From the NCBI GenBank assembly GCA_001887945.1, contig LDOQ01000303.1, positions 62,001-126,000 on the forward strand: a stretch of 64,000 bases of DNA, given 5' to 3'. Each line of letters starts with the position of its first letter. Position 1 is the stretch's first letter. Made by a program: the position numbers and the translations under genes. The notes under the pieces are model-generated. The model ran no database searches and was not told the origin of the DNA. It was given only the letters and a program-made list of their open reading frames with translations. The DNA is from Spraguea lophii (Eukaryota > Microsporidia > Spragueidae). Positions 1 to 11,430 of this stretch are shown piece after piece.

Positions 1-1204
1 AATGCATGATCACAGTTAAACTATTATGGGATTACACGATATTTAAAAATTACAATATTACATTTATGGTTATATGATGTTCCTTGATAAAAAAAATGAA
101 TAAAGTATATTTTTGTTTGCAATAAACATAAAGTTTTTATAAGTTTGATATAATATTATATAATAAAAGACAGGTTTGAAAATTTTTTTAATGATTTTAT
201 ATATCATACCAGGGATAATTTCTCAAAAATTACCAAATAAATCTTTGAATAAAGATATATTTCCATACTTTAAATTATTTAGAAATGTTTAGGATTAAAA
301 CATGGAAATATTTTTTATTATGACCGTAATTTAAAAATTATGAATTTTTATTTATAATTTTTAAATTACAAAAATATTTTCATGGTGATGTTTAATGAAT
401 TTTTTTAATAATTATTAAAAAAAATGAAAACATATACCATTTCCCAACGGAAATATTGGGATTTTTTAGATATTTTGGTGTTTTTATTTTAAAATTGCTA
501 AGGAATCAATAATTTATTATAAAATATAATTAAAAAATATTAGAATTAACACTCATTGAAGGTGTAAAACAAAAATAAAAGAAAGGAAAATTATTATTAT
601 GGATGATTTATTTCTAAAAAATATGCAGATAATCAGTAATAATATGTTGGAATATATAACATAAAAAATATATTCAAAGCTACAATATTAAAATTTTCAA
701 ATCTTATATAACATGAATGCATAATATCAAGTTCCCGTTTGAAGTCAAATCAAGACCAATATCTGATGAAATACATTTGTAAATATAGAAAATGTTAAAC
801 TAATATGTGAAAATTTTTAAAAAATTTATTAAGAATACTCACATGTTAATATATTTAACTGCGATGAGATGGGATTATAACCCCACGGTTAAAAATATTG
901 ACATACACTTTTTAAAAACAGATATCTAAAAAAATGTTTAAAGTCGGAATTACAATTTTATGAGTGATCTCGGGTAAGTGAAAAATTACTTATGTTATAA
1001 TAAAAAATCTAAAAACTTTCGTAATTTAAACTTATAGAATTTAAAAGAAACGAAATTATGTATTGATATATTTCTAAAATACAAATATATAAGTATGTAT
1101 TTTATTGAATTATTAGAAGTTCTAGATCCAAGAATAATAAAATACTTTTACCACTTAATAATGCTCATAAATATTGTTTTGTGTATTATTTGATAAACAT
1201 CAAA
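1..1204. other. gene-free AT-rich stretch
   Basis: No supported coding region. Roughly 300-480 resembles 42070-42240 (shared order of short blocks around ATGAC..GTAATT..AAAAATTATGAA and a following ATAATTT), so it may be the edge of an old repeat. Everything else is AT-rich sequence without recognisable motifs. Confidence 0.5.
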
Positions 1205-1212
1205 CTTTATTC
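1205..1212. repeat. target-site duplication, left copy (Merlin element)
   Basis: CTTTATTC lies immediately outside the left inverted repeat and is repeated exactly at 2204-2211 outside the right one. An 8-bp direct repeat is the duplication length expected for the Merlin superfamily. Confidence 0.85.
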
Positions 1213-1260
1213 GGCATTAGTGACTTTGGGTACCCCGAAAAAACAATATTAAAAAAAGAA
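1213..1260 (+). repeat. left terminal inverted repeat of Merlin element
   Basis: 48 bp matching the reverse complement of 2156-2203 at 46 of 48 positions. The mismatches are the 7th and 10th bases from the tip. The tip reads GGCATTAGTGAC. Confidence 0.9.
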
Positions 1261-1284
1261 AATAAATGTACCAAATAAATTAAT

Positions 1285-2152
1285 TTAATGTTGTTTTATG
1301 GCTATACCGTGCAAGACTTGTTCAAAGCTAAAATTAATTTTTTTTAAAAAAAAATATTGATCGATAATCCTTATCAGAGATTTTTTGCTTTGGGGCTTGC
1401 GAATTTTAATGTATTCTTTTAAATATCTCCATACAGATTCTATTGTTTGTATATGTATTTGTTTATTTGTAGGGTCTACAAAATTTTTCGAATGATTAAT
1501 TTTAAAATGTTGTAAATCGAGTGATTCAAGATTTTTGTATCCTTTCCAACAATCAGTGACAACGATTGATTTAGGTTTGATATGTTTTTTAATTGTACTT
1601 CTTAAGAAATCTGAATTTCTTGATTTGGTAACTCTAAAAAACATATTATTAGAACCTCTTTCTATTCCTCCAACAACCCATATCGTCCTAACTGTCTACC
1701 GACATTGTATTTTCTTCTAGACACTGCGCTCTCGTCCACCTCAACCCATTTATTATATCCCCAATTTTGTTGTTATTTAATATTCGTAATTTTTGAATTG
1801 AAACAATTTATTATTGTATTTATTCCTTTATAACTTATATTTATTTCTTTTTTAATTTCTTTTAAGCTTTTTTTCTATACCCATTCGTATATTACTTCTA
1901 AAATTTTTGATAATTTTATTTTAACTTTATAAAAAATAGAATCTTTTCTTATTGAAATGGTTGGTTTTTGCATTTATTCATCATATACTTCCAAATATAT
2001 CCGTCATTCTTCTTGACGGCCACTAAATTCATTCTTTTTTTGCATTTTTTACAATTGAATGATTTTTTTAATACACCAAGGTTCTGTAGGTATTCAACAG
2101 TTTTGCACGGTGAGTAAATTACTGAGTTCAATTGACGTCTATTCATAGTCAT
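1285..2152 (-). pseudogene. Merlin transposase pseudogene
   Basis: Read from the ATG at 2150-2152, the first ~67 residues carry the N-terminal zinc-binding part (CKKCKKRMNLV, then DGYIWK), but the frame ends soon after. The next part (motif ISIRKDSIF) continues in another frame and contains in-frame stops at 1875-1877 and 1773-1775. The DDE core follows (VEVDESAVSRRKYNVGRQL, about 1750-1690), then another frameshift near 1680. The last 119 codons (1285-1644) are open, with VVTDCWKGY and the HIQTIESVW motif typical of the family. The original catalytic acidic residues are recognisable, but at least two frameshifts and two stops make it non-functional. No functional start or promoter is claimed. 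Confidence 0.88.
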
Positions 2153-2155
2153 GGG

Positions 2156-2203
2156 TTCTTTTTTTAATATTGTTTTTTCGGGGTACCCAAAGTTACCAAT
2201 GCC
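2156..2203 (-). repeat. right terminal inverted repeat of Merlin element
   Basis: Reverse complement of 1213-1260 with two differences (GGCATTGGTAAC at the tip). The transposase ATG lies directly inside it. Confidence 0.9.
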
Positions 2204-2211
2204 CTTTATTC
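2204..2211. repeat. target-site duplication, right copy (Merlin element)
   Basis: CTTTATTC, identical to 1205-1212. Confidence 0.85.
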
Positions 2212-3329
2212 TTTATACAAAAATCCTATATCCAGATGTATAGATGTTAAACCAGGAGATTATAAGCCGTTTCAACGATTAATATAAAGATTTTTTTATA
2301 AGAAATTTAACATTATATAAAAAAATGAAGATGATGATTCGGTCATGAAATTAAAAAGCAATTAAATTTTAGAATAATAGGATATTTCGTTTTGAGACAG
2401 GATATTCTCTGTTAATTCTGATGAAATTATTAATATTTTGATGTTATTCTTAATAACTATGCAGAGGATTATTGGAAATATAAAAGGCATAAAGAGGATG
2501 TTTTAACGAAAGAAACTGAAAAAATAAAGAAGATTTTAAAGGTTATAACTATTACGGAGAAGATGGATTTTATGCAATCTTATAAATCAAAAGTTCGTAT
2601 GTAACAACAACAAAAAAACAAAACATAAAGATCGGTAATGAGTATAAAGTAGGGGAGTTGGACCGGGTTTTTTATTATATAAACAAAGTATAATGTTCAT
2701 TAAACGAAAAATCCATTAATGCTTTTAAAAATATGCGAATTGAAAATTTTCAATGCTAGTAAGTATTGCAAACGAAAAAGTATTATATATTAACCTTAAT
2801 GATATTTCGAGATAACATAATGAATCAATGACAATTTTAGATTTACGAAATTTGATAACTGCTTGGCTAAAAACTTGATGATGGAAGCAATAAATATAAA
2901 ATATAAAATGTAACTGGTTTCTATATATAAAAAGTTAATCTTATTAGATAGACGAAACATACAGCGGCTGCACTCAAAAAAATATATAATGGATTGCTGC
3001 AAATAAGCAAAGCACGGGAATAATATAAACAGTTTAGAAACCTAATTTAAAAGAAAGACAATGATGTTGAGAAAAAGGTAAATATTCAAAGAAGATATGT
3101 TGACGAAAGCGGATTAGGAGGAAATTCTTTTGAAGATTAAACATTAATAATATATGTAAAGGAAAAAAATTTTGAGAGTTAAATGAAAAATGATATATAA
3201 TATGAAATTCCAATAAAATAAAAATAATTAAAACTCCATCTGAATACATTTAAACAGGGTATTGCTTTAACAATACGGTATTTAATGAGAAAGAATGAAA
3301 TTTATAAATCTTTAAAAGATATAAAAAAA
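2212..3329. other. possible 5' part of decayed retroelement
   Basis: No intact gene. Short plus-strand patches look protein-like (for example a Lys/Glu-rich stretch around 2465-2600), and the region precedes a recognisable reverse transcriptase remnant. It may be a decayed gag/protease portion, but no zinc knuckle or protease motif could be confirmed. Confidence 0.3.
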
Positions 3330-5030
3330 ATATCTGTTGGTTTTGATGGACCTAAAAAAATAAAATTTTACATTATAACAAGGGGAAAACCAAAATTAAA
3401 ATTAAAAAAGGGGGAGATTGTTAAGAAATAACAAATAATGACACGAAATTTTTCGGAAAAAATTAGGGTTGTTAAAAGATCTGGAAAATAGGGGAATTGT
3501 CCGAAAATCAATGTCGGATTAGGATGCTATTAAGATTATTCATAAACTCGATGATAGAATAGGCATAGCCGTAATTTGATGGCCCTGACTAACATAATAA
3601 AAAAAATACGTACAAACTTTCCAACATGAAAAATGTAATTAGAGGTGGACAAGATGCAAGTGGTTTACTGTATTTGATTTAAAGAAAAGGTTTATCATAC
3701 TGAAATAGAAGAATTGCATAAAAATAAGACAAGGTTCGAAATCAATTAGAACGCATACGAATGGAATATAAAAATGTTCACAGATAATACAAAAAATGAT
3801 AAATAAGATCTGTGTGATTTAGAAGGTAAAAGTGTTGAGATTCATTCGGATGATGTTGTAGCATATAATAAAATTATTGAGAAACATGGTGAATTTTAAG
3901 AAACGTTTTTGTGAGATTCAATGGAAAGATTATTTAATTTCAAGAAAACGGACCAACCCTTTCGGCATCACAATAAACAGTAAATATCACATATCATTAG
4001 AAATAAAATAAAACGAAACATTTAATTTTTAAAAGCCGATCTTTCGGAAATCGGAAGAGCTATTTCATAATACCAGTTACTTTAATTGATAATTTAAAAA
4101 AATAAAGAGTGAAGATGGAATGGGTTAATAAACGCCGATTTAATGAAATAAAGAATGAGATTAAAAGAGTAAATGAATTAAAACTATCGAATTATAACAA
4201 TCCATCTATGTTAAAAACGAATGCATGTATGAAAGAAATATTCATGTGTTATTACAACAAAATAAAGATGTGGAAGTAGAATTCCAATTCAATTAAACTC
4301 AAAGAAATTCATACCAACAGAGCTAAGATCTTAGTATAAGCGAAGGAAATGTTAATCTTATTCTTTTGAAATCAAGAAATTTGAATATAAACTACGAGGA
4401 AGGAGCTTTCGGTTGATGGCGGGTCATAAGGTGTTACTGAATAAAATCTAAACCATAATTTTAAAACAATTGAACAATGAGATGGGTAAAACAAATACAT
4501 GAACTTGATTTCATAATTGACTATGCGAACCGTGAAGACACGGTGAATGCTAATATTTTAAGTTACAAATATAAAAATGAACAATTAACGAAAAAAATAA
4601 AAAAGTATGTAAAGAATGTTGATGGTGTAAACTATTAAGAATTTTATTCTGGAAAAATAATTAGCAGATCCGATGTAGAAAAACAACAAATATAATAAAG
4701 TCAGAACGCAAAATACTAGAACACAGGGGTGTGGAGGGGAATCTTACATAATTTAAAAGACATGGCGTATTCGTCAGGGACTAGGAAAACGATTGAAAAA
4801 CATTATAAAACCATGCATAATTTGTTAAAAATACGATAAGGAAAAGATGGGATATCAGAATTCGTATGTATTGATAGAATATTGGTGTCGATATCTATCG
4901 ATTTAATTAAAAATGTATAAGAAGATAAATCATATTGGTTAGAATTGACTATTTTTCGAGAGGTTTTGGATTTACGGTATTAAATAAAAAGAATGTAAAG
5001 GAAATATATAAGAAAAATCATGGATAATAC
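3330..5030 (+). pseudogene. decayed Ty3/gypsy-like pol (RT, RNase H, integrase)
   Basis: Plus-strand translation, switching frames, gives a series of blocks in Ty3/gypsy order. Around 3470-3590 is the entry to the reverse transcriptase (LKDLENRGIVRKS.. and a KLDDRIG-like piece). Around 3655-3780 is the RT core (KWFTVFDLKK, then TEIEELHKNKTRF, then AYEW). Around 3840-3900 is the YxDD region (VEIHSDDVVAYNKIIEKHGE). Around 4470-4560 is the RNase H end (FIIDYANREDTVNA). Around 4715-5000 is an integrase-like part (HRGVEGNL.., later EDKSYWLELTIF). Many stops and frameshifts. Gene order RT-RNaseH-INT supports Ty3/gypsy rather than Ty1/copia. No long terminal repeats were recognised. Confidence 0.72.
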
Positions 5031-5894
5031 GAGTGTGTTTACAAAAAAATTAATTTATAAAAAAGCGTATAAGTAAAAAATAGACCATCATAAAACAAGT
5101 CTATAATCACACAAAAGTCATGTGCGTATAAAATATTTATTAAAACATTAGGAGAATAATTATAAAGATTGAAAATATTCTTTTAGAAGAGAAAATGGAG
5201 AAGGTATTAGAAACATATAATTCAACACTCCATTTAGATTTAAAATTAGCATCAATAAATCCATTGTGAATTTATATCAGATTACATCTTAAAAATTTGG
5301 GCTAAATCCCTAAACTATCACTTTGCGATTATTTAATTTGGAATTGTATAATGTGTTATAATAATAACCTTGGCGAATATTTGCATACTTTTAACCTAAT
5401 ATTTTCACTTGAAAATTAAATTTTTAGAAAAGAAAATACGTTGTACAGTATTTAATCGATAATTAAATAATACTGATAATGACTATATTTAGCTCTTAAT
5501 TGTTCGAGCATTATGGATCTGGAATAGGATATTAGTATTAGAAAAGATAATTTTTGTATTTGTAGATGAGGAAGTTGCATGAAAAATATATTTTAAAAAT
5601 CTAGCTGACTTAAAAATTTATAAATTAGATATATCTGATATTTTCTTTACAAATTAATAATTTTATTATATTATGGGATTTGAATAATCAAGATATATTA
5701 AATGTCGGTCAAGTATATTTAACATGATAAATTGTGCATATATAGATTACAAGCTATTATAATAAGAAGTCCATTACCAAGAGTATTTAGGCAAAAAAAA
5801 TTGCTAACAAGTCAATAAAGAAATAAATATAAATATAACGTAAATATAAACCATAAATTTTAAAATTTCAATAAACATATTATTAAATTCGTTG
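5031..5894. other. AT-rich non-coding stretch
   Basis: No gene, tRNA or clear repeat recognised. It lies between two decayed mobile elements. Confidence 0.4.
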
Positions 5895-6550
5895 ATGGTA
5901 GATTTAGTAACAAATTTTCTTTTAAATGTATATTCGCTAATCCGGGATCGATATTTGTGTCTCGTTACCACATTTTCTTTCTAAATAGATAATGTTAAAT
6001 GCGACCGGCATTTTTCAATTATGCTCGTATGACCATCATCATCGTTTATAATTTTTTTATTATGATTAAGAAATGAATTTGAAACAATTACTGAATATGA
6101 AGGATATCTATCACGATATAGAATAATTCCTACTCTTATTACTTCTTATAGGACATTACTTGGTCTGTTTACTCTTCAGTTTATTATTCTTTTAATAAAA
6201 ATTTGTCTTATATTAGATAATCAACACACCAAACTCGTATTATATCTGTTATTTCATTTAATAATGTTGTGGGGTTGGTAATGATACCCTTTTTAGAAGG
6301 GAGGGCGATCGCCTAAAACCCAAAGATTCCTTTTTAAACAGGTATTATATGCTTTTTTTAATTTATGTTTATCAAAATATAATATTATTGGTTATATTTA
6401 AATATATTTTCATTTGCCAATAATTGGTATCAGGTATAATAAAATACAACGATTTGGTATACTTTAATAAAACATCAATTCTTATTTAAAAATAATTTTT
6501 CTTTTTTGACATCTTTTATATCCACATCTATATATCAGATACCTGTTTTC
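5895..6550 (-). pseudogene. Merlin-type transposase remnant (minus strand)
   Basis: Minus-strand translation in several frames recovers family landmarks in order. These are a zinc-finger tail YIYRCGYKRCQKRK near 6545-6500, a degenerate RYPSYSVIVSNSFLNHNK block near 6125-6065 corresponding to the catalytic 'DGW.GY...NH' segment, and DGHTSIIEK near 6050-6010 corresponding to the HTNTIE motif. A C-terminal piece (TFKRKFVTKSTINEFNNM) follows near 5945-5895. Frames are interrupted throughout. No inverted repeats or target duplication were found, so this is an older copy than the one at 1213-2203. Confidence 0.6.
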
Positions 6551-7749
6551 TGATTGATTATAATTTATAAGCTTTGATAGGCCACACACGAAGCATATAA
6601 CTTATTCTTATAGAAAAATATTATATCAAAAATATGTCAATACTTTCAATTATCTTGATAACTTCTTTTCCAAACAAAAATACATTTGGGATAAAGATTT
6701 TTTTTCACCTTTTTATAATAAGAGGTTTATTACAAACTAAAGGTAGACCTGTTACTATAGTAAACACCTTGGTGTTGTGTTGCTTCATCCCAATGGAAAT
6801 CTATCAGATTGCATTCTGTTCTTTAAATAAACTTTATTGTAGCTATAACTTTTCTTAACTCTGCCACTTAACATTGGATTTCCGCTTATTCTTTTTAAAC
6901 CAAAAAGATGTTATTGCTATTGAGTCACAATATATTTAAATCCTTATCTAATCTTTCGTATTATGCATATATGTTATTATTAACAAGGACTTTATTATTA
7001 TCTGAGTTATCACACGTGTAATATTAACCATTATAATTGATTGATTATGGCATATGTAATATTAATGTGAAATTAGTATGGGTTTTTTAATATAATTATT
7101 AGTAGTGTTAAAAACTTTTAATGTAATTGTTATATCAATATACATTTCGCATTCATTCATATCTCTTTAATGATATAAAAATTCTGTGATATTTATTTGA
7201 AAACAATAGATATTTCTTTATGAGAATTTATGTGGATTTCTTTTACCAATTCTCTTTTGATATCGGGTATAAAATTAGATTTATATTCAAGCGAAGATTT
7301 ATATTCTATTTCAATCCTTTATTTTTTGTAGATTTTTTGATATTTTTTTTAGATAAAGATAATATATTCATCATATATGATATTTGTTTTTTGTCTTACC
7401 AGAAAATACATATATCTACTCGGTTTTTATCATTATGAGCTTTTATTTTTCGAATCGATCTTTTGGTTTTTCTCGGTAAAAAAATCGCATTTTATTTTTT
7501 GCCTGAATTTTCAAAAAACATTAAAACGTAAAAAATTTTTGTATAGCACTTATATATAGATAATTTCAGAAAAACTTAAAAAATAATTTATTTTTATAAT
7601 AGCATTTTACTCTTAGGTAATTATTTATCTTCCATCATAATCAAATATTTTTTACATGGATCTTATTCTTCAAAGACCCTTTATTTTATACGATACTTAC
7701 CTTTAGATAACGATGATAAAAATCGATTAACTATAATAAATAAAATAGT
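6551..7749. other. AT-rich stretch, possible element debris
   Basis: Short open frames here are hydrophobic T-rich translations without motifs and are not supported. Minus-strand patches (about 6690-6860) may belong to the upstream part of the neighbouring transposon remnant. Nothing else recognised. Confidence 0.4.
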
Positions 7750-8145
7750 CCCCTTGATACAATAATTACAGGGTAACAACCAAATTCCAAATCTGACGGA
7801 CTCGCATGTCAGAACCCGAAAAAAATATAAAAGGGTATAAAGGGGAAGAGAAGATATGCTGAGTGGACGCGGGTTCGATATCATAACTTGACTGTGTTTG
7901 TAAAATAACCTCACTGTTAAACGGGAATAACGTTTGGTTAATGTAAGTATAATCATTGTATTGATTAATGATTTAATCTTATTATACCAAGAAGAGAGTA
8001 AGAAATCCTTAAAAAGATTGGAAACGTGGCAATGTACACCATACACAAAATTCAAATGGTTTAGAAAATATGATAAGATGAAGTTAATTGATATATATAT
8101 ATATATATGATTGAGTTAGTTGATATATATTATTCGTGTTTAAAA
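7750..8145 (+). repeat. tRNA-headed SINE-like repeat, copy A (diverged)
   Basis: The head at about 7750-7825 retains GGGTAACAACCAAATTCC, matching the tRNA-like arm of better copies. The body (about 7840-8080) shares 'GAGAAGATATGCTGAGTGGA', 'TGTATTGATTAATGATTTAATC' pieces and GTACACCATACACAAAATTC with the other copies. The 3' part is interrupted by an (AT)n microsatellite at 8083-8108. Strongly diverged, so old. Confidence 0.6.
8083..8108. repeat. (AT)n microsatellite
   Basis: Alternating TA dinucleotides inside the 3' part of repeat copy A. Confidence 0.8.
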
Positions 8146-8339
8146 GAGCTGACGGTTTCCGATCATGAAGAACCCTACCGAGCGGAATGGTTTGATGGTA
8201 ATTAAAATATTATTTAAAAATATATATAAATTAAACAATATTAAAACATAATATATCAATATTTAATAAATCTACGTTTAGCAAAAGTTCATATTATCAA
8301 ATAACGATGAGGTACCCGATATTTTTTTTATTAATTATT

Positions 8340-8545
8340 TTCCGGGAACCAAGACCCTTGAAGGCATGATCATTCTAAATGAACCGTAATCTTAAAGGGT
8401 GGGGTTTAGATGGTAAAGGCACGTAATATCGTTACCGCGTAATTTCAGACCTTTACTGCTTGTGAAGTATAATAGTCATAAAACCATAATAATAGGTGAA
8501 TGAAAGGTTTCCTCACTCTTTAATGGAAAGCAAAAAAATCTTAAT
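8340..8545 (+). repeat. dispersed repeat family 2, copy 1
   Basis: Shares an ordered set of blocks with 35610-35820: CCAAGACCCTTGAAGGCATG, then a GGGTGGGGTTTAGATGG-like block, ACGTAATATCG.., GTAATAATA.., and the tail GAATGAAAGGTTTCCTC followed by AATGGAAAGCAAA. No coding capacity. Not related to the tRNA-headed repeat. Confidence 0.5.
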
Positions 8546-8697
8546 TATTTTATAAAATTAAACAAAATATTTAAAACATATTTTATTATTCTGGAAAATT
8601 AATAATTTTATATTCTTTTATTCTTTAAATATACTTTATGGAAACGTACTTAATGGATAAAATAAATCATAATGTATGTAAATTGATTACGCATTAT

Positions 8698-11430
8698 TTA
8701 ATCAATTGGATTTACTTCAGAAACTGATTCTGTATAAAGAAATCCCATTGATTTTAAAAGTTTAAATCCATTATCATTGTTTAATTGAAAAAAATTTTCA
8801 TCATCATTATCATCGTGTATATATTCGAATATATTATTCATCGATGTATCTATTCCATAAATAGAAACAAAATATTCTCTCAAACTATTGTATAATGTCA
8901 CACCGAAATCTTTATTTCTCAAACATTTGTTAATTTCATCTATTATTGCCCCCGAATTAAATTTATTAAAAAATTTTTCGATTATATATTTTTTATCATG
9001 AAGTTCTTGTATAATTGACATATTTCCATATATATTTATTTCTTTATGAAATCCAAGTTCTGCAGATAATAAATTTCTCCAATTTAAAAATGTCTCTAAT
9101 TCTTCAGCTTCATCTCTACCTGTAGTGATCTGTTTCAATATATCAATTTTAAGATTTGATATTATTTTCATTATCTTATATTCAGCATTACTACAATCAT
9201 TCCCTAATTTAAGTCTCATATATGTTTCTATATGTGCTTCGCTCTGTCCATCTAAGCATGTAACTTTATCATCAGTAGTGGTTGCCTTGAAGTTTAATGC
9301 ATGTAAAAGTATAACAAGCGTGTCATTAACAAATTCCTTTTTTTCTGGTAACATTTCAGTCATAATTATAACGATTGATTCAAAATAATCAAGAATTAAA
9401 TTACGTTTTTGAAAATCAATAGAGGGTGATACTGAAGTCCGTAGTAAGTCGGCTTCAGGAAGATAATACACATCAAGTCTTCTCAATAAAAAAGCTAACT
9501 TTTCTTCTTTTTTATATGGTTCAATTTTTTGAAAAATATTTTCTAATATTTCTTCAATCTGTTTTTTTGTTTTTATATGTTTTTCTGGTATAAATGGCAT
9601 GCATAGTTTTATTTTATCTAAATTTAATTTTTCATTAATAGGAATATCAAGATTTTTATAAAAACTTTTAACATCGAAATCGACATTATCTTCTTGAGGG
9701 ATCGTAATACGAGAAGAAATTACAAAAATTGAAATTATTCTATCATCACGTCTAATATTCTCCCGAATATCATGATCTACTTGTTCAATACTAATCAGTT
9801 CGGAATTTTCTGAATCGACATTTATTTGTGCGCGTAAAGGATTATGGATTAGGTTAATTATTAAATTCCTATTTCTGATATGATTTATGTTTACAGGTAG
9901 TAATTCTATATAATTAAAATGTAATAATAATTCTGTAAGAGTATTTATAGCAAATATATTTTCATTTATACTAATTATTCGGTTATAAGACAAATCAAGG
10001 ATTTTTAAACAACTATTTGTTCCAAAAACATTCTCGGCCTCAACTATTTGATTATTATTTGCTATGAAAACTTCAAGCTTGTTAAGTTTAGAAATGCCAC
10101 TGGGAATTCTGGTTAGGAAACATCCAGATAAATCTAAGTACTTAATTTTTGAATTTATTGGACAATCATCAAATATTTCAATATCACCATTAAACTGTTC
10201 TTTACAAATAACACCCAATTTAACTATACAATTATAACAAAAAATATTTCCTAATATACTTATATCCTTAAGATTTAAGGTAAGAGGCATAATATCATTC
10301 CTTGTACAGGAATATTTTTCAATTTCTGTTAAATCATTATTAAATATTATAAATTGTTTTAAACGTTTTAGTTGAAAAATATTTTTATCAAGTTTGGAAA
10401 TCATATTACTATATAAATTAAGTGATTCTACATTTTGCAATGAATTATCACAAATTAAAATTCGGTCTATATTATTAAATTGGAGGTCTAATTGTTTCAG
10501 ATTATTAAATACACCATTCTCAATAATTAACTCATGTATGTAATTAAAAGAAATATCCAATGTTTTTAAATAAGAAAAAGAATGTATCTCTTTAGGTATT
10601 TCTGTAAATAAGTTCCAAGATATCTCAAGAGTTTCCAGGTTATTAAGGTTTTGGAAGAAAGAAGGGAACAAATTTAAATTATTACTACACATGCGTAAAA
10701 CTTTTAAATAGTTATAAAATTCGGAGGGCCTATCAACATTGTTTTTTTCCTTATGATCCTTGGTATTTGCATCTGAACAGTCATTCGGACAGGTTAAATA
10801 ATTGATAAAAATGGCTTGTGAAAATAATAATGTGTTATGCGATAAATCTATTTCTTTCAAATTTTTTAGTCTAAATAAATTCACACTTATATTTTTTAAA
10901 TTACCACAATTAATAATGTTTAGTATTTCAATGCTTTCCATTTGGATAATTTCATGCGGAATTGCAATAAATTCATTAGAATCAAGAGAAATAACTTTTA
11001 AATTTGCTAATAAAAATAAAACTTTAGGAAATTCACAGAAGTCATTGCGGTTTAAGTTTAATTCTTCTAATTCTTTTAAATTTTCAAAACGATTGGGTAA
11101 TGTGGATAAGTTTAAATTAGTAAGATCCAGATTCTTAAGATTAGTAATCTCACAAAAAATTGTCGGAAGTATATTATTTCCTACATTATTGTCATTATTG
11201 TTTAACTCCTCTATCGTTATTATTTTACCATTTTCATCATTCTTGTTTATTATAAACATGCACGTAAAATTTGTATTCTTTCGAAATTCATCGTATAGCA
11301 CATTTAAATCTTTCTCATCAGAATATTCGATTAAACTTTGAAGAATATTATAATTGTCGTCGTTTAGAGATGTTATTAAATATGTTATACAAGTAGATAA
11401 TATTGAAAAAATAGACAATATAAATTTCAT
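8698..11430 (-). CDS. secreted leucine-rich-repeat protein (910 aa)
   Basis: Begins with a classical signal peptide (hydrophobic residues 3-20, MKFILSIFSILS..), so it is predicted to be secreted or surface-exposed. Residues of about 85-560 are leucine-rich repeats with the LxxLxLxxNxxxxIP pattern (for example LKNLDLTNLNLSTLP, LKTLDISFNYIHEL, LKILDLSYNRIISI). The ~350-residue C-terminal part is acidic and helical with no recognised domain. No membrane anchor is visible after the signal peptide. A related, smaller secreted LRR protein is encoded at 40238-41848. LRR proteins of this sort are expanded in several microsporidia; host interaction is an inference. No CCC/GGG triplet precedes the ATG, unlike the housekeeping genes here. 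Confidence 0.85.
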   Translation of the reverse strand: MKFILSIFSILSTCITYLITSLNDDNYNILQSLIEYSDEKDLNVLYDEFRKNTNFTCMFIINKNDENGKIITIEELNNNDNNVGNNILPTIFCEITNLKNLDLTNLNLSTLPNRFENLKELEELNLNRNDFCEFPKVLFLLANLKVISLDSNEFIAIPHEIIQMESIEILNIINCGNLKNISVNLFRLKNLKEIDLSHNTLLFSQAIFINYLTCPNDCSDANTKDHKEKNNVDRPSEFYNYLKVLRMCSNNLNLFPSFFQNLNNLETLEISWNLFTEIPKEIHSFSYLKTLDISFNYIHELIIENGVFNNLKQLDLQFNNIDRILICDNSLQNVESLNLYSNMISKLDKNIFQLKRLKQFIIFNNDLTEIEKYSCTRNDIMPLTLNLKDISILGNIFCYNCIVKLGVICKEQFNGDIEIFDDCPINSKIKYLDLSGCFLTRIPSGISKLNKLEVFIANNNQIVEAENVFGTNSCLKILDLSYNRIISINENIFAINTLTELLLHFNYIELLPVNINHIRNRNLIINLIHNPLRAQINVDSENSELISIEQVDHDIRENIRRDDRIISIFVISSRITIPQEDNVDFDVKSFYKNLDIPINEKLNLDKIKLCMPFIPEKHIKTKKQIEEILENIFQKIEPYKKEEKLAFLLRRLDVYYLPEADLLRTSVSPSIDFQKRNLILDYFESIVIIMTEMLPEKKEFVNDTLVILLHALNFKATTTDDKVTCLDGQSEAHIETYMRLKLGNDCSNAEYKIMKIISNLKIDILKQITTGRDEAEELETFLNWRNLLSAELGFHKEINIYGNMSIIQELHDKKYIIEKFFNKFNSGAIIDEINKCLRNKDFGVTLYNSLREYFVSIYGIDTSMNNIFEYIHDDNDDENFFQLNNDNGFKLLKSMGFLYTESVSEVNPID

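Larger units (their letters stand above)
1213..2203 (-). mobile_element. Merlin (IS1016/ISXO2-type) DNA transposon, termini intact, transposase broken
   Basis: A 991-bp element. The ends 1213-1260 and 2156-2203 are inverted repeats of 48 bp with only two differences, beginning GGCATT and containing GGGTACCCCG followed by an A-run. It is flanked by an exact 8-bp duplication (CTTTATTC). The interior encodes, on the minus strand, pieces of a transposase of the IS1016/ISXO2 group used by Merlin elements. Nearly identical ends with a crippled gene suggest either a fairly recent insertion of an already non-autonomous copy, or gene decay after insertion. It could still be mobilised in trans if a full copy exists elsewhere. 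Confidence 0.9.

Noticed and set aside
2796..3249. two short minus-strand open frames
   Set aside because: T-rich hydrophobic translations with no motif, lying in decayed retroelement DNA.
6634..7559. three plus-strand open frames of 60-74 codons
   Set aside because: Low-complexity Phe/Ile-rich translation of AT-rich DNA, no start signal, no motif. The opposite strand shows element debris.
7681..8055. 124-codon minus-strand open frame
   Set aside because: Antisense through repeat copy A.
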